Source: Candidatus Latescibacterota bacterium
GTDB lineage: Bacteria; Latescibacterota; UBA2968; UBA8231
Length of the DNA stretch: 64,000 nt
Reading direction: 5' to 3'
Assembly: GCA_022827835.1 (NCBI GenBank)
Contig: JAJEIO010000026.1
Coordinates: forward strand, 1 to 64,000
The notes under the pieces are model-generated. The model was not told the DNA's origin. It saw nothing but the letters and a program-made list of their open reading frames with translations, and did not search any database. The number at the start of each line of letters is the position of its first letter. Positions within the stretch are counted from its first letter, which is position 1. Of the stretch, positions 52,927 through 62,377 are shown piece by piece. Made by a program: the position numbers and the translations under genes.

Positions 52927-53091
52927 ATGAAAATCACGGTGATCAAAACCTTCATGGGGCTATTCAGCGGCCGCAACCGAGGGCTGATCAAGGTCGATTC
53001 CTCTTGCTCTAATTGTCTGCTTGGATATATCTATGGTATGCGCAAGACGCTCAAATTGGTAGGGTCGTGGTCGCCAACACCCATCCATTGA
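52927..53091 (+). pseudogene. 5' scrap of a mandelate racemase/enolase superfamily gene
   Basis: A 54-codon reading frame with a strong AAGAGGAGG site 8 bases before the ATG. It begins MKITVIKTFMGLFSGRNRGL then IKVDSS, close to the N-terminus of mandelate racemase/galactonate dehydratase proteins (M-K-I-T-x-I-K-T-F, then R-N and K-V-x-T). After about 26 residues resemblance ends, and the frame runs into the membrane-protein gene in another frame. The catalytic barrel is gone. Confidence 0.6.
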
Positions 53092-55013
53092 CCCCAGCTC
53101 CCGTCCGTCCGCTCTGGGCCTTGTCCGCGGGGACGGCCTTGAGCGTTATAGTCGCTTTTTGGGGGCCTTATAATAGCTTGGTGGTGCGCGGTTCCTACCT
53201 GACTATTGACTTTACCACCGCGGCCGCAGTTTTCCTGCTGTTTTTCCTCGCCCTGTTCGTCAATGGTCTGCTGCGCCGTTTCCTCCCCTACCTAGCCCTG
53301 TCTTCGGGGGAACTGGCCATTGCCTATGTGATGGCGGCCATTTCCTGTTCTATATGCACCATGGGGCTGACCCTGTACCTGATTCCCATCCTGCCGGCGA
53401 TTTCCTATATGGCCTCCCCTGAAAACCAATGGGCCGAACTCATTCATCCCTTTGTGCCGCACTGGCTGGTGCCCCAAGGCGAGGACGTCATCCGCGGCTT
53501 TTACGAGGGCATTGCCCGCGACCAGCCCATTCCTTGGATGGCCTGGATCCGCCCCCTGCTGAACTGGCTGCCAGTCTTGTTGGGCCTGTACATGGTCATG
53601 ATCGCGCTGGCCATTCTCTTCCGCCGCCAGTGGATCGAATACGAGCGCTTGGCCTATCCCCTGGCCCAACTGCCCCTGGTGATGGGCACCCAGCAGCCCG
53701 GTCGCGCCCTCAATTCCTTTTTTCGCAATCCGGTGATGTGGAGCGGCTTTGCCGTCCCCTTCATCGTCACCTCGCTCAACGGCCTCAACGCTTACTTCCA
53801 CTTCTTCCCCCGCATCGTCCTCAACACCAGCGTACCCGTTTTCCACGGCATGGAGAACCTGACCATCAATCTCAGTTTCCCCATGATGGGCTTTGCCTAC
53901 CTCATTCACCAGGAAGTGGCGCTCAGCGTCTGGTTTTTCTATTTGCTGGGCTACGTAATCAAAGGCTATTTCAGCGTTATCGGCCTCACCCGCACCCTCG
54001 ACGTCGATATCTACACGCAGAGCGATGGCGGCCCGATCATGGCCTTCGTCCAGTTCGGTGCCCTCATGGCCTTGGTGGGCCACACCCTGTGGATCGCCCG
54101 TCGGCACCTGCGGCAGAGCTGGAAGGCGGCCCTGCGTCCGAAAACCGCCTCTAACGCCGACTTTTCGGCCAGGGCTGTTTATCTGCAACTGTTTCTGGGC
54201 TTGGCGCTGATGACCGGGTGGTTTATTGCCATCGGGGTGCCTTGGTGGGCCGCCCTCACTTTTGTGCTGATGGCTTCGCTCACCTTTCTGGGCATCACCC
54301 GCATTCTCTGCGAATCGGGCTTGGCCGCCACCCGAGCTCAATTGATTACCCCCACGGTGGTCCGCAGTTTTTTCGGTACCCAGGTGCTGGGTGCCCCGGG
54401 CACCATCGGCGTGCTTTCCTTCGGCCAAGTGTGGATGAGCGATGTGCGCACCTTTGTCATGGCGGCGGCGGCCAACGGCCTCAAGCTGACCGAATCGATC
54501 CGCAACAAAGGCTTGGTCCTCGGCAGCATGATACTGGCAGTGGTCCTGAGTCTGGGCGTATCGGTGTGGACGACCCTGTACTATGCCTACGAGAGCGGTG
54601 CCAACAACGCCAATACTTGGTTTTTTCTCAACGGCCCCCGCTACACCGTTGACTTTGCGGCCAGTTATCTGCGCGATCCGGCCGGACCAGATTACAGCGG
54701 CTTGGGCCTGATGGCTTTGGGCGGGGCGGTCATGACCGCCCTCTACTGGATCCGCAGTCATCTGCTGACCTTCCCCATCCATCCCATAGGCTTTGCCGTC
54801 TCGCAGATGATGCTGACCCGCCACATCTGGTTCAGTGTCTTTTTAGTGTGGCTGTTCAAGGCCGTGCTGACGCGCTACGGCGGCCCCCGGGTGCTCAAGG
54901 CCGTGCGGCCTTTTTTTCTGGGGCTTATCCTCGGTCAATTCGCCGTTATCGCTTTTTGGCTGATCGTCGACCTGATCACGGGCGAACAGGGGCACGGGCT
55001 CTACTGGGTGTGA
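53067..55013 (+). CDS. Large polytopic membrane protein (DUF6785-like)
   Basis: About 648 residues from GTG at 53067; a TTG at 53013 is in frame but adds unmatched sequence, and neither has a good ribosome site. Twelve or more hydrophobic helices, starting LSVIVAFWGP, AAVFLLFFLALFVNGLL and ending FFLGLILGQFAVIAFWLIVDLI. Conserved-looking loops include FGTQVLGAPGTIGVLSFGQ and GGPRVLKAVRPFF. It resembles the oligopeptide-transporter-like DUF6784/6785 proteins common in uncultured phyla. The weak start and overlap with the truncated enolase-type frame suggest that a deletion removed the native 5' flank. Confidence 0.75.
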   Translation: MVANTHPLTPAPVRPLWALSAGTALSVIVAFWGPYNSLVVRGSYLTIDFTTAAAVFLLFFLALFVNGLLRRFLPYLALSSGELAIAYVMAAISCSICTMGLTLYLIPILPAISYMASPENQWAELIHPFVPHWLVPQGEDVIRGFYEGIARDQPIPWMAWIRPLLNWLPVLLGLYMVMIALAILFRRQWIEYERLAYPLAQLPLVMGTQQPGRALNSFFRNPVMWSGFAVPFIVTSLNGLNAYFHFFPRIVLNTSVPVFHGMENLTINLSFPMMGFAYLIHQEVALSVWFFYLLGYVIKGYFSVIGLTRTLDVDIYTQSDGGPIMAFVQFGALMALVGHTLWIARRHLRQSWKAALRPKTASNADFSARAVYLQLFLGLALMTGWFIAIGVPWWAALTFVLMASLTFLGITRILCESGLAATRAQLITPTVVRSFFGTQVLGAPGTIGVLSFGQVWMSDVRTFVMAAAANGLKLTESIRNKGLVLGSMILAVVLSLGVSVWTTLYYAYESGANNANTWFFLNGPRYTVDFAASYLRDPAGPDYSGLGLMALGGAVMTALYWIRSHLLTFPIHPIGFAVSQMMLTRHIWFSVFLVWLFKAVLTRYGGPRVLKAVRPFFLGLILGQFAVIAFWLIVDLITGEQGHGLYWV

Positions 55014-55109
55014 AAACGGTCCAACGCAAAAGCTCTCCTGAGCGGCAGCTAATAATGAAGAGGATCTATCAGTGGCACCCTACCTCTCCCAACAAAAAGG
55101 AGTTTGGAA

Positions 55110-57008
55110 ATGGATACACGGCTGGGCGCGGCCAAACACGTTAGTACGCCGTGGGCCTTGCGCCGCTATCGGACGCTGGCGGAGTGGGAGCAGCGGGCGG
55201 CGGCGATCCGTCGGCACATTCTCGTCTGCGCGGGATTGTGGCCACTGCCAGAGAAGACGCCGCTCAAGGCGCAGGTTTTTGGGCGGATTGAGCGGGAGGG
55301 CTATGCGGTGGAAAAGGTCTTTTTCGAGAGCTTGCCCGGATTCTTCGTGTGCGGCAATCTGTACCGGCCGCTGGGGGAGGGGCCTTTCCCTGGGCTTGCC
55401 TGTCCACACGGCCACTGGGAGCACGGGCGTCTCGAAAACACTGAGTTGGGGTCGATTGCTGGGCGCTGTATCAACTTTGCGCGGCAGGGTATGGTGGCCT
55501 TTTCGTACGATATGGTTGGGTACAATGACAGCGACCAATTCGTGCATCGGGAGATTGGGGGGCGGCGCGAGGCTCTGTGGGGGATTGGTGCGCTGAGTTT
55601 GCAATTGTGGAACAGCATCCGCGTAGTTGACTTTCTCACCTCACTGGAGGATGTAGATGCCGAGCGCATAGGCTGCACGGGCGCGTCCGGTGGGGGGACG
55701 CAGACCTTTTTGCTGATGGCGGTTGACGAGCGGATCAAAGCGGCGGCTCCCGTCAACATGGTCTCGGCCTTTATGCAGGGCGGCTGTCGCTGCGAGAATC
55801 AGGGCCACCTGCGGCTGGACATCAACAATGTGGAAATCGCGAGCTGCATGGCACCGAGGCCCTTGTTGATGGTGTCGTGTACCGGCGATTGGACGGCGAA
55901 CACGCCAGAGGTTGAGTTTCCAGCGGTGCGCGCGATCTACGGCCTCTACGGGGCACGGGACAAAGTGAGCGAGGTGCAGATAGACGCTCCGCACAACTAC
56001 AACCAACCGAGCCGCGAGGGGGTGTACGCGTTTTTTAAGCGCCACCTACTCGGCGGGCAAGGACGGGTCTCAGAACAGCCGTTTACCGTGGAGCAGGACG
56101 AGGATTTGCTGGTGTTCAGCGGGCGTAAAAAACCGACCCATGCGCTCGACTCGCAAGGGGTCTTTGACGCCGTGATCGCTCGCAGCGAGAAGCAATTGGC
56201 AGCTCGGTTGGCATCTGCCCGCATCCATCGCTTCCAATGGCAGACGCGCCCGGCACTGGTGAGTCTGCTCGGGGTGGATGCCGCGCCTCAAGTAGCAGTC
56301 GAGAGCTTGGGATTTCGGCGGGAAGAGGGCTATGTCGCCGAGAATCTAATTTTGGGGCGCGTGGGGCGTGGAGAGCGGGTGCGCGCGGCGTTTTTTCTTC
56401 CGCGAGGCCCCCAGGGCAAGGTACCAGCGACGCTGATTGCTGATGCGAATTGGAGCGGCGATGAGCCGAGTGCGCTGGCGCAGGGCTTGTTGCAGGCTGG
56501 GGGGGCCGTTCTGGTCGTCGCACCCTTCCTGACCGATGGGACAGAGAGGGAGGGGCATGACGAGATGGATCCCCTGTACCACACGTACAATCAGGCGACA
56601 ATGGCTTGCCGGGTACAGGACATCCTCACGGGTTTGGCCTATCTGGACCAGCACCTGCGCGTGGGCAAGCGTCACCTCGTCGGTCAGGGCGAAGCTGGCA
56701 TCTGGTGTTTGTTTGCGCGGGCGCTGGCTAGTGACGTCGGCAGCACTGCGGTGGATTGGGGTAGACTCGATTTGGGAGACGACGAAGCGTGGAGTGGAGC
56801 GCTTTTTGCGCCAGGGATTCGCGCGTTGGGCGATGTGCGGACGGCGCTGGCGTTGTGCGCGCCGGGGCGGCTGTTGGTGCATGGGGCAGGGGATCATTTT
56901 CCAGAGCGCGTCGCTAGGCGATGCTATCGCGCGGCAGGCAAGGGAACGCAGCTCATGGTTGAGGCCGAGGGGCTGAGTGAGGATGCGATTGTCGAGTGGA
57001 TTAACTAA
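55110..57008 (+). CDS. Acetyl-xylan-esterase-type alpha/beta hydrolase
   Basis: 632 residues from ATG at 55110, 7 bases after AAGGAG. The N-terminal half is an AXE1/dienelactone-hydrolase-like fold: PGLACPHGHWEHGR, nucleophile Ser in CTGASGGGTQ, an acid in SCTGDWTANTP and His in DAPHNYNQPSRE. No signal peptide, so it is cytoplasmic. The C-terminal ~250 residues are a second, hydrolase-like region (SLGFRREEGYVAENL; HLVGQGEAGIW) that lacks a clear G-x-S-x-G and may be a degenerate repeat. Followed after 21 bases by a Gfo/Idh gene. Inferred: removes acyl groups from imported sugars. Confidence 0.82.
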   Translation: MDTRLGAAKHVSTPWALRRYRTLAEWEQRAAAIRRHILVCAGLWPLPEKTPLKAQVFGRIEREGYAVEKVFFESLPGFFVCGNLYRPLGEGPFPGLACPHGHWEHGRLENTELGSIAGRCINFARQGMVAFSYDMVGYNDSDQFVHREIGGRREALWGIGALSLQLWNSIRVVDFLTSLEDVDAERIGCTGASGGGTQTFLLMAVDERIKAAAPVNMVSAFMQGGCRCENQGHLRLDINNVEIASCMAPRPLLMVSCTGDWTANTPEVEFPAVRAIYGLYGARDKVSEVQIDAPHNYNQPSREGVYAFFKRHLLGGQGRVSEQPFTVEQDEDLLVFSGRKKPTHALDSQGVFDAVIARSEKQLAARLASARIHRFQWQTRPALVSLLGVDAAPQVAVESLGFRREEGYVAENLILGRVGRGERVRAAFFLPRGPQGKVPATLIADANWSGDEPSALAQGLLQAGGAVLVVAPFLTDGTEREGHDEMDPLYHTYNQATMACRVQDILTGLAYLDQHLRVGKRHLVGQGEAGIWCLFARALASDVGSTAVDWGRLDLGDDEAWSGALFAPGIRALGDVRTALALCAPGRLLVHGAGDHFPERVARRCYRAAGKGTQLMVEAEGLSEDAIVEWIN

Positions 57009-57029
57009 CCTCCAACAAAGGAAGACGAC

Positions 57030-58088
57030 ATGGCAGAAAAGTACCGAGTGGGCATTATCGGCTGTGGCAGCATCGCCAACTACCACGTGCAAGGCTGGAA
57101 CGGGGTGGACCAAGTCGAGGTGGTGGCGCTGGCCGATCCAGTGGCTGAGGCGCGGGAGGATTTCGGCGACCGGCATGGGATCGCCGAACGCTATGAGGAT
57201 TTTCGCCAAATGCTCGACAACGAGATGCTCGATATCGTCTCGATTTGCACTTGGCACAAGTTGCACGCGCCGATGACCATTGCCGCTTGTGCGCGCAAGC
57301 CCAAAGCCGTGCTGTGCGAAAAGCCCATGGCGACCAGTTTGGGCGATTGCGACGACATGCTCATCGCCGCCCGGCGCAACCGCGTCAAGCTGGCCATTGC
57401 CCATCAGCGCCGCTTCAATCCGGCGTGGACCTTGGCCAAGGAACTGGTGGCGGAAGGGGCTATCGGCGAGGTGAGGCAGGTCAACGCGCGCGGCGGACAG
57501 GGCTTGCTCAACGATTGCTCGCACCTGTTGGACATGATGCGCTATGTGATGGGCGATCCGCAGGCCGTGTGGGTGATGGGCAATGTCGAGCGCAAGACCG
57601 AGCGCTTTGAGCGCGACATCCCCATTGAGGATCGCAGTCTGTGCGTGGTGCAATTTGACAACGGGGCTATTGGCCAACTTTTGCAGGAATTAGCCGGTCC
57701 CAATTACCAAGGCGGGATCTTCTACGGCTCGGAGGGCATCATTGAACTCGACGAGAGCAAGGTGCGGCTACTCAACAGCAAGACCGGTACTTGGGAAGAG
57801 CGGTCGGGCGAGGGCGAGGACCCCAGCGTTGGACAGCAGCGCGAGATCGTGGAGTGGATCGAAGACAGGGTCGAGCATCGCGGCCAAGCGGAGAATGGCC
57901 GGGCGGCCGTGGAGATCATCATGGCCACGTACGAGTCGGCGCGGTTACACGAGGTGACGGCGCTGCCTTTGCGGACGATGGCTTCGCCGCTGGAAGTGAT
58001 GATCGAGGCGGGGGATTTGCCGGTAGAACGTCCGGGCCGCTACGACATCCGCGCCTTTTTGCTGCGCGGCGAGGACATGCAGCCTTAG
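57030..58088 (+). CDS. Gfo/Idh/MocA family oxidoreductase
   Basis: 352 residues, AAAGGAAG before the ATG. Rossmann motif IIGCGSIANYH, EKP in LCEKPMATSLGDCDD, and substrate-side LLNDCSHLLDMMRYVMGDP. This is the fourth such gene in the window and differs from the others throughout. Probably co-transcribed with the esterase. Confidence 0.9.
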   Translation: MAEKYRVGIIGCGSIANYHVQGWNGVDQVEVVALADPVAEAREDFGDRHGIAERYEDFRQMLDNEMLDIVSICTWHKLHAPMTIAACARKPKAVLCEKPMATSLGDCDDMLIAARRNRVKLAIAHQRRFNPAWTLAKELVAEGAIGEVRQVNARGGQGLLNDCSHLLDMMRYVMGDPQAVWVMGNVERKTERFERDIPIEDRSLCVVQFDNGAIGQLLQELAGPNYQGGIFYGSEGIIELDESKVRLLNSKTGTWEERSGEGEDPSVGQQREIVEWIEDRVEHRGQAENGRAAVEIIMATYESARLHEVTALPLRTMASPLEVMIEAGDLPVERPGRYDIRAFLLRGEDMQP

Positions 58089-58127
58089 AACCAGACGAAA
58101 ATTGAAAAAATCCACAGGAGAAAGCTG

Positions 58128-58604
58128 ATGGCGGACTCTCTTGCCGATCAGATTATGCAAAAGGTTAGGCCGGCCGCCGGTCTTTATAATCGGCTGGTGT
58201 TGGTCGTCGCACCGGCAGGCGCAGGCAAAACCACCGCGTTGCAGGATGTGCAGAATCGCACTGGTGCGCCCTTGGTGAATGTCAACCTTGAGCTTTCGCG
58301 CCGGATGCTGGAGTTGACCGAGCGCCAGCGGGTCTTGCAGCTACCGCGTCTTCTTCAAGAGATTATCAGCGATGGGGGAGATGAGGCGATCCTACTCGAC
58401 AACATCGAAGTCATATTCGACATTAACTTGCAACAGGACCCGCTTCGGCTACTCCAAGGACTTTCTCGCAATAAGACCGTAGTGGCCGCATGGAACAGCA
58501 CCATCGTTGACGATCATTTGACCTATGCCGCTCCGGGGCACCCGGAATACAGACGCTATCCGATGCGTGATTTTCTGGTAGTAAGCCCAGAGATGACGAC
58601 ATGA
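58128..58604 (+). CDS. brxF: BREX type 3 P-loop protein BrxF
   Basis: 158 residues, strong ACAGGAGA site. Walker [10 protein letters not shown] at about 28-36 and Walker B-like [12 protein letters not shown] at about 85-96; the rest is a compact AAA-like core ([15 protein letters not shown]). This size and order directly before a BrxC/PglY-size ATPase fit BrxF of BREX-3. BREX blocks phage replication with a methylation mark for self recognition; the role of BrxF is not settled. The gap to brxC is 34 bases. Identification rests on the P-loop layout and the neighbour. Confidence 0.8.
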   Translation: MADSLADQIMQKVRPAAGLYNRLVLVVAPAGAGKTTALQDVQNRTGAPLVNVNLELSRRMLELTERQRVLQLPRLLQEIISDGGDEAILLDNIEVIFDINLQQDPLRLLQGLSRNKTVVAAWNSTIVDDHLTYAAPGHPEYRRYPMRDFLVVSPEMTT

Positions 58605-58638
58605 AACCAACAGATTTCACTGCAAGAGAGCAGATGCG

Positions 58639-61600
58639 ATGAAATATGGGGATCTGATTCAGTTTGAACCCATTGAGTCTGTGGTCCAGCTACGGGACGC
58701 TGACGAAGCCACTGCGGCCCGGCGACTTGTCGAGACTTACGTCATATCCGAGGAGATGGCGGAAAAGCTGACGGGCTTGGTTTTTCCCCAGTTGCAATTC
58801 GAGCAGCCCACTGACAACAAGGGGCTTCTGGTGGTGGGTAACTACGGCACGGGTAAATCCCACCTCATGTCGGTGATCTCTGCGCTTGCGGAGAATCCCG
58901 ACCTTGCCACCAGCCTCAACAACGCCGATGTGGCGGCTGTTGCCGGAAAAATCAGTGGCCGATTTAAGGTGGTCCGTACCGAGATCGGAGCCACCACTAT
59001 GTCCCTGCGAGACATCCTCGTGGCGGAACTGGAAGAGCAGCTTGGTGCGCTGGGAATAAGCTACAACTTCCCCTCCACCGACCAGGTAGCCGGCAACAAA
59101 CATTCCTTTGAAGAGATGATGAGCGTGTTCCACCAAGAGTTTCCAGACCATGGTCTGCTACTCGTGGTGGACGAATTGCTCGACTATCTGCGTACCCGCA
59201 GAGACCAAGAACTCGTCTTGGATCTGAGCTTCCTCCGTGAGATCGGCGAGGTTTGTAAAGACCTGCGCTTCCGCTTCATGGCTGGCGTCCAAGAAGCCAT
59301 CTTCGATAGTCCTCGCTTTTCCTTCGTGGCCGACAGCATCCGCCGCGTGCAGGATCGGTTCGAGCAAGTGCTCATTGCCCGCAGAGACGTCAAGTTCGTG
59401 GTGGCGGAGCGGTTGCTCAAGAAGACAGGCGAACAACAGGTTAAAATACGCGAATACCTCACGCCCTTCAGCAAATTTTATGGCCAGATGAACGAGCGCA
59501 TGGATGAGTTCGTCCGTCTCTTTCCGGTGCATCCCGATTATATAGATACCTTTGAGCGGGTGAGCGCCGTGGAGAAGCGCGAGGTATTGAAGACACTTTC
59601 TCTGGCTATGAAGAAAATGCTCAATCAGAACATGCCAGACGACCGGCCTGGGCTTATTGCTTACGACACCTACTGGACCAACCTCCACGAGAACCCCTCG
59701 TTTCGCGCCGTACCGGACATTAAGGCGGTCATTGACTGTAGCCAAGTGCTGGAGTCCCGCATCGAGCAGGCGTTCACGCGTCCGGCCTATAAGCCCATGG
59801 CGCTGCGGCTCATCCATGCCCTTTCGGTACACCGGCTTACTACCGGCGACATCTACTCCACTCTAGGCGCAACAGCCGAGGAGCTGCGGGACGGACTTTG
59901 CTTATATCAACCGGGTATTGAGGAGTTGGGCGGTGATCCGGCCGACGATCTGCTCTCGCAAGTGGAGACCGTTCTCCGGGAAATTCACAAGACGGTCAAC
60001 GGTCAATTCATCTCATCGAACTCGGATAACCGGCAGTTTTATCTCGACCTGAAGAAGACCGACGACTTTGACGCGCTAATCGAGAGGCGTGCCGAGAGTC
60101 TCGACGCCTCCCAGTTAGACCGTTACTACTACGAGGCTCTGAGACGGGTCATGGAGTGTACGGATCAGACCTACGTCACTGGCTACAAGATCTGGCAGCA
60201 CGAGCTGGAGTGGCTGAAGCGGAAGGCAGCACGACAGGGGTATCTTTTCTTCGGCGCGCCCAACGAACGCTCCACCGCCATCCCACCACGGGACTTTTAT
60301 CTTTATTTCATTCAGCCCTTTGATGCGCCGTATTTCAAGGATGAAAAGACCTCCGACGAGTTGTTCTTGCGGCTCTCCAATACCAATATGGACAGCGAGT
60401 TCCGCACGGCACTCGGGAACTACGCCGCGTCCCTGGACTTAGCTTCCACTTCATCAGGGCACGCCAAGTCCACCTACGAGTCCAAGTCATCCCATTTTCT
60501 GCGGGATTTGGTGCAGTGGCTACAAAAGCACATGACCGATGCTTTTGAGGTCACATATCAGGGACGCACCAAGTCGCTTCCCGAATGGGCCAAGGGCAGA
60601 TCGATCTGGGAACTATCCGGCATCGGCTCCCATGAGCGCATCAATTTTCGCGACTTGGTCAACACTACCGCCGGCATTTGTCTGGAAGCGCACTTTGAGG
60701 ATCAGGCACCTGACTATCCCTCTTTCTCGGTGCTCATCACCGGAGCCAACCGGGGCCAAGCTGCCCAAGACGCATTGAGGGCCATCGCCGGCCCAAACCG
60801 AACTAAGCAGGCGACAGCAGTACTAGATGCCCTACAACTACTCGACGGCGAGCGCCTCGATCCTGACAAGTCCAAGTACGCTAAACACATCCTCAGGCTG
60901 CTCGAAAAGAAGGGCCATGGCCAAGTGGTCAATCGCTCCGAATTGATTCAGGACGACAAGGGGGTGGAGTACATGGACAAGGACCGTCAGCGTCTGGAGC
61001 CTGAATGGGTTGCTGTGGTTCTATCTGCGTTGGTCTATTCTGGCGATTTGGTTCTCGCCATTCCGGGTAAGAAGTTCGACGCCACCGGCCTGCCGCAATT
61101 GGCAGGGACTGGTGTGGACGAACTCGCGGAGTTCAAACACATTGAACGGCCCAAAGACTGGAATCTGCCGGGCCTCAAGGCCCTGTTTGAACTGCTCGGT
61201 CTCACGCCCGGCTTGGCACAGCTAATCACCCAGAACGAGGAAGACCCGGTCCGACAGTTGCAGACAGCCATTTCCGAATCGGTGGAAAAGCTGGTGCTCC
61301 TGCAGCAGAGTCTGCAAAGCGGTCTGATCTTTTGGGGCCAGAATCTGTTGGCCGAGGAAGAGACCCAAAAATTCCGCACCCAGCTCGATGAGACCAAGAC
61401 TTTCTTAGAAACGCTCCAGGTCTATACCTCGCCCGGCAAACTCAAGAATTTCCGCTACGACGCGCAGGAGGTCGCATCCCATCGGGAGGGACTCGATTCC
61501 CTAGCTGATCTCGAATCCCTCCAAGGACTAGTGGCTGATCTAGGCACTACTGCGTCTTTTCTCTCCACCGCCGAGGCAGTGCTGCCTGCGGGAAACGAAT

Positions 61601-62358
61601 GGGTGAACAAGACGAAAGAGGCGCGTGACGAGGTTCTTTCTCAGCTTGGTGATTCGGCCAAGCGGGGCGCGGACTTCCGCCAGCAGGCCCAGCGCAAATT
61701 AGCTGACCTCAAGACGGAATATCTACAGATATACTTAGGGTTACATGCTAAGGCGCGGCTTGGCGTGAACGGGGACAATCGCAAGATCGAACTGATGAGT
61801 GACGAGCGGCTCAAGGTGCTACAGAAGCTATCCACCATTGAGTTGATGCCGCGCCAGCATCTTACCGACTTTCAAGACCGACTAGCTGGATTGGAGAGTT
61901 GCTTTGCTCTCATAGAACAAGAGATGGCCGCCGCGCCTGTCTGTCCGCATTGTGGCTTCAAACCAAGCATAGAACTCGAGCCCGAACCTGTGGAAAAGGT
62001 GCTGGACAATTTGGACTATGAACTGGACACGCTGTTGGCTAGCTGGACCCAGACGCTGCTGACCAACCTGGATGAGGCCAATCTGGACCTGCTCAAGCCC
62101 GAACCCAAAAAGCTGGTGAACGGCTTTATTGAGAAGCAGGCCCTGCCGGACGAGTTCGACCAAGCCTTCATCCACGCCTTGGGTGAAGTGTTTTCCGGGC
62201 TTCAGAAGGTTCTGGTCAAGACTGATAACTTGCGTGCTGCCCTGCTTTCCGGTGGTTCACCGGTAACGCCAGTGGAAATGAAGAAGCGGTTTGAGAGCTA
62301 TTTGGAAGAACTCACGAAAGGAAAAAAGCCGGATAAGGTGCGGATTGTGTTGGAGTGA
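58639..62358 (+). CDS. brxC: BREX ATPase BrxC/PglY (DUF6079-like)
   Basis: 1239 residues, the length expected. Walker [12 protein letters not shown] at 67-77 and Walker [13 protein letters not shown] at 173-184. A long helical, coiled-coil-rich middle follows. CPHCGF (about 1100) is a two-cysteine half of a zinc-ribbon. The N-terminus begins [18 protein letters not shown], as in DUF6079/BrxC. BrxC-type ATPases are core BREX subunits thought to act with PglX and PglZ on DNA. No frameshift or early stop was seen, so the locus is probably active. pglX, pglZ and brxA would lie beyond the right edge. Confidence 0.88.
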   Translation: MKYGDLIQFEPIESVVQLRDADEATAARRLVETYVISEEMAEKLTGLVFPQLQFEQPTDNKGLLVVGNYGTGKSHLMSVISALAENPDLATSLNNADVAAVAGKISGRFKVVRTEIGATTMSLRDILVAELEEQLGALGISYNFPSTDQVAGNKHSFEEMMSVFHQEFPDHGLLLVVDELLDYLRTRRDQELVLDLSFLREIGEVCKDLRFRFMAGVQEAIFDSPRFSFVADSIRRVQDRFEQVLIARRDVKFVVAERLLKKTGEQQVKIREYLTPFSKFYGQMNERMDEFVRLFPVHPDYIDTFERVSAVEKREVLKTLSLAMKKMLNQNMPDDRPGLIAYDTYWTNLHENPSFRAVPDIKAVIDCSQVLESRIEQAFTRPAYKPMALRLIHALSVHRLTTGDIYSTLGATAEELRDGLCLYQPGIEELGGDPADDLLSQVETVLREIHKTVNGQFISSNSDNRQFYLDLKKTDDFDALIERRAESLDASQLDRYYYEALRRVMECTDQTYVTGYKIWQHELEWLKRKAARQGYLFFGAPNERSTAIPPRDFYLYFIQPFDAPYFKDEKTSDELFLRLSNTNMDSEFRTALGNYAASLDLASTSSGHAKSTYESKSSHFLRDLVQWLQKHMTDAFEVTYQGRTKSLPEWAKGRSIWELSGIGSHERINFRDLVNTTAGICLEAHFEDQAPDYPSFSVLITGANRGQAAQDALRAIAGPNRTKQATAVLDALQLLDGERLDPDKSKYAKHILRLLEKKGHGQVVNRSELIQDDKGVEYMDKDRQRLEPEWVAVVLSALVYSGDLVLAIPGKKFDATGLPQLAGTGVDELAEFKHIERPKDWNLPGLKALFELLGLTPGLAQLITQNEEDPVRQLQTAISESVEKLVLLQQSLQSGLIFWGQNLLAEEETQKFRTQLDETKTFLETLQVYTSPGKLKNFRYDAQEVASHREGLDSLADLESLQGLVADLGTTASFLSTAEAVLPAGNEWVNKTKEARDEVLSQLGDSAKRGADFRQQAQRKLADLKTEYLQIYLGLHAKARLGVNGDNRKIELMSDERLKVLQKLSTIELMPRQHLTDFQDRLAGLESCFALIEQEMAAAPVCPHCGFKPSIELEPEPVEKVLDNLDYELDTLLASWTQTLLTNLDEANLDLLKPEPKKLVNGFIEKQALPDEFDQAFIHALGEVFSGLQKVLVKTDNLRAALLSGGSPVTPVEMKKRFESYLEELTKGKKPDKVRIVLE

Positions 62359-62377
62359 AACGCAAGGGGTATGAATT

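Noticed and set aside
53292..54824. 510-codon open frame on the reverse strand
   Set aside because: It is the exact antisense of the polytopic membrane protein; GC-rich codon bias opens such frames, the product is low-complexity and hydrophilic, and no ribosome site or motif is visible.
56346..57677. 443-codon open frame on the reverse strand
   Set aside because: Antisense across the esterase and Gfo/Idh genes, both with clear motifs on the forward strand.
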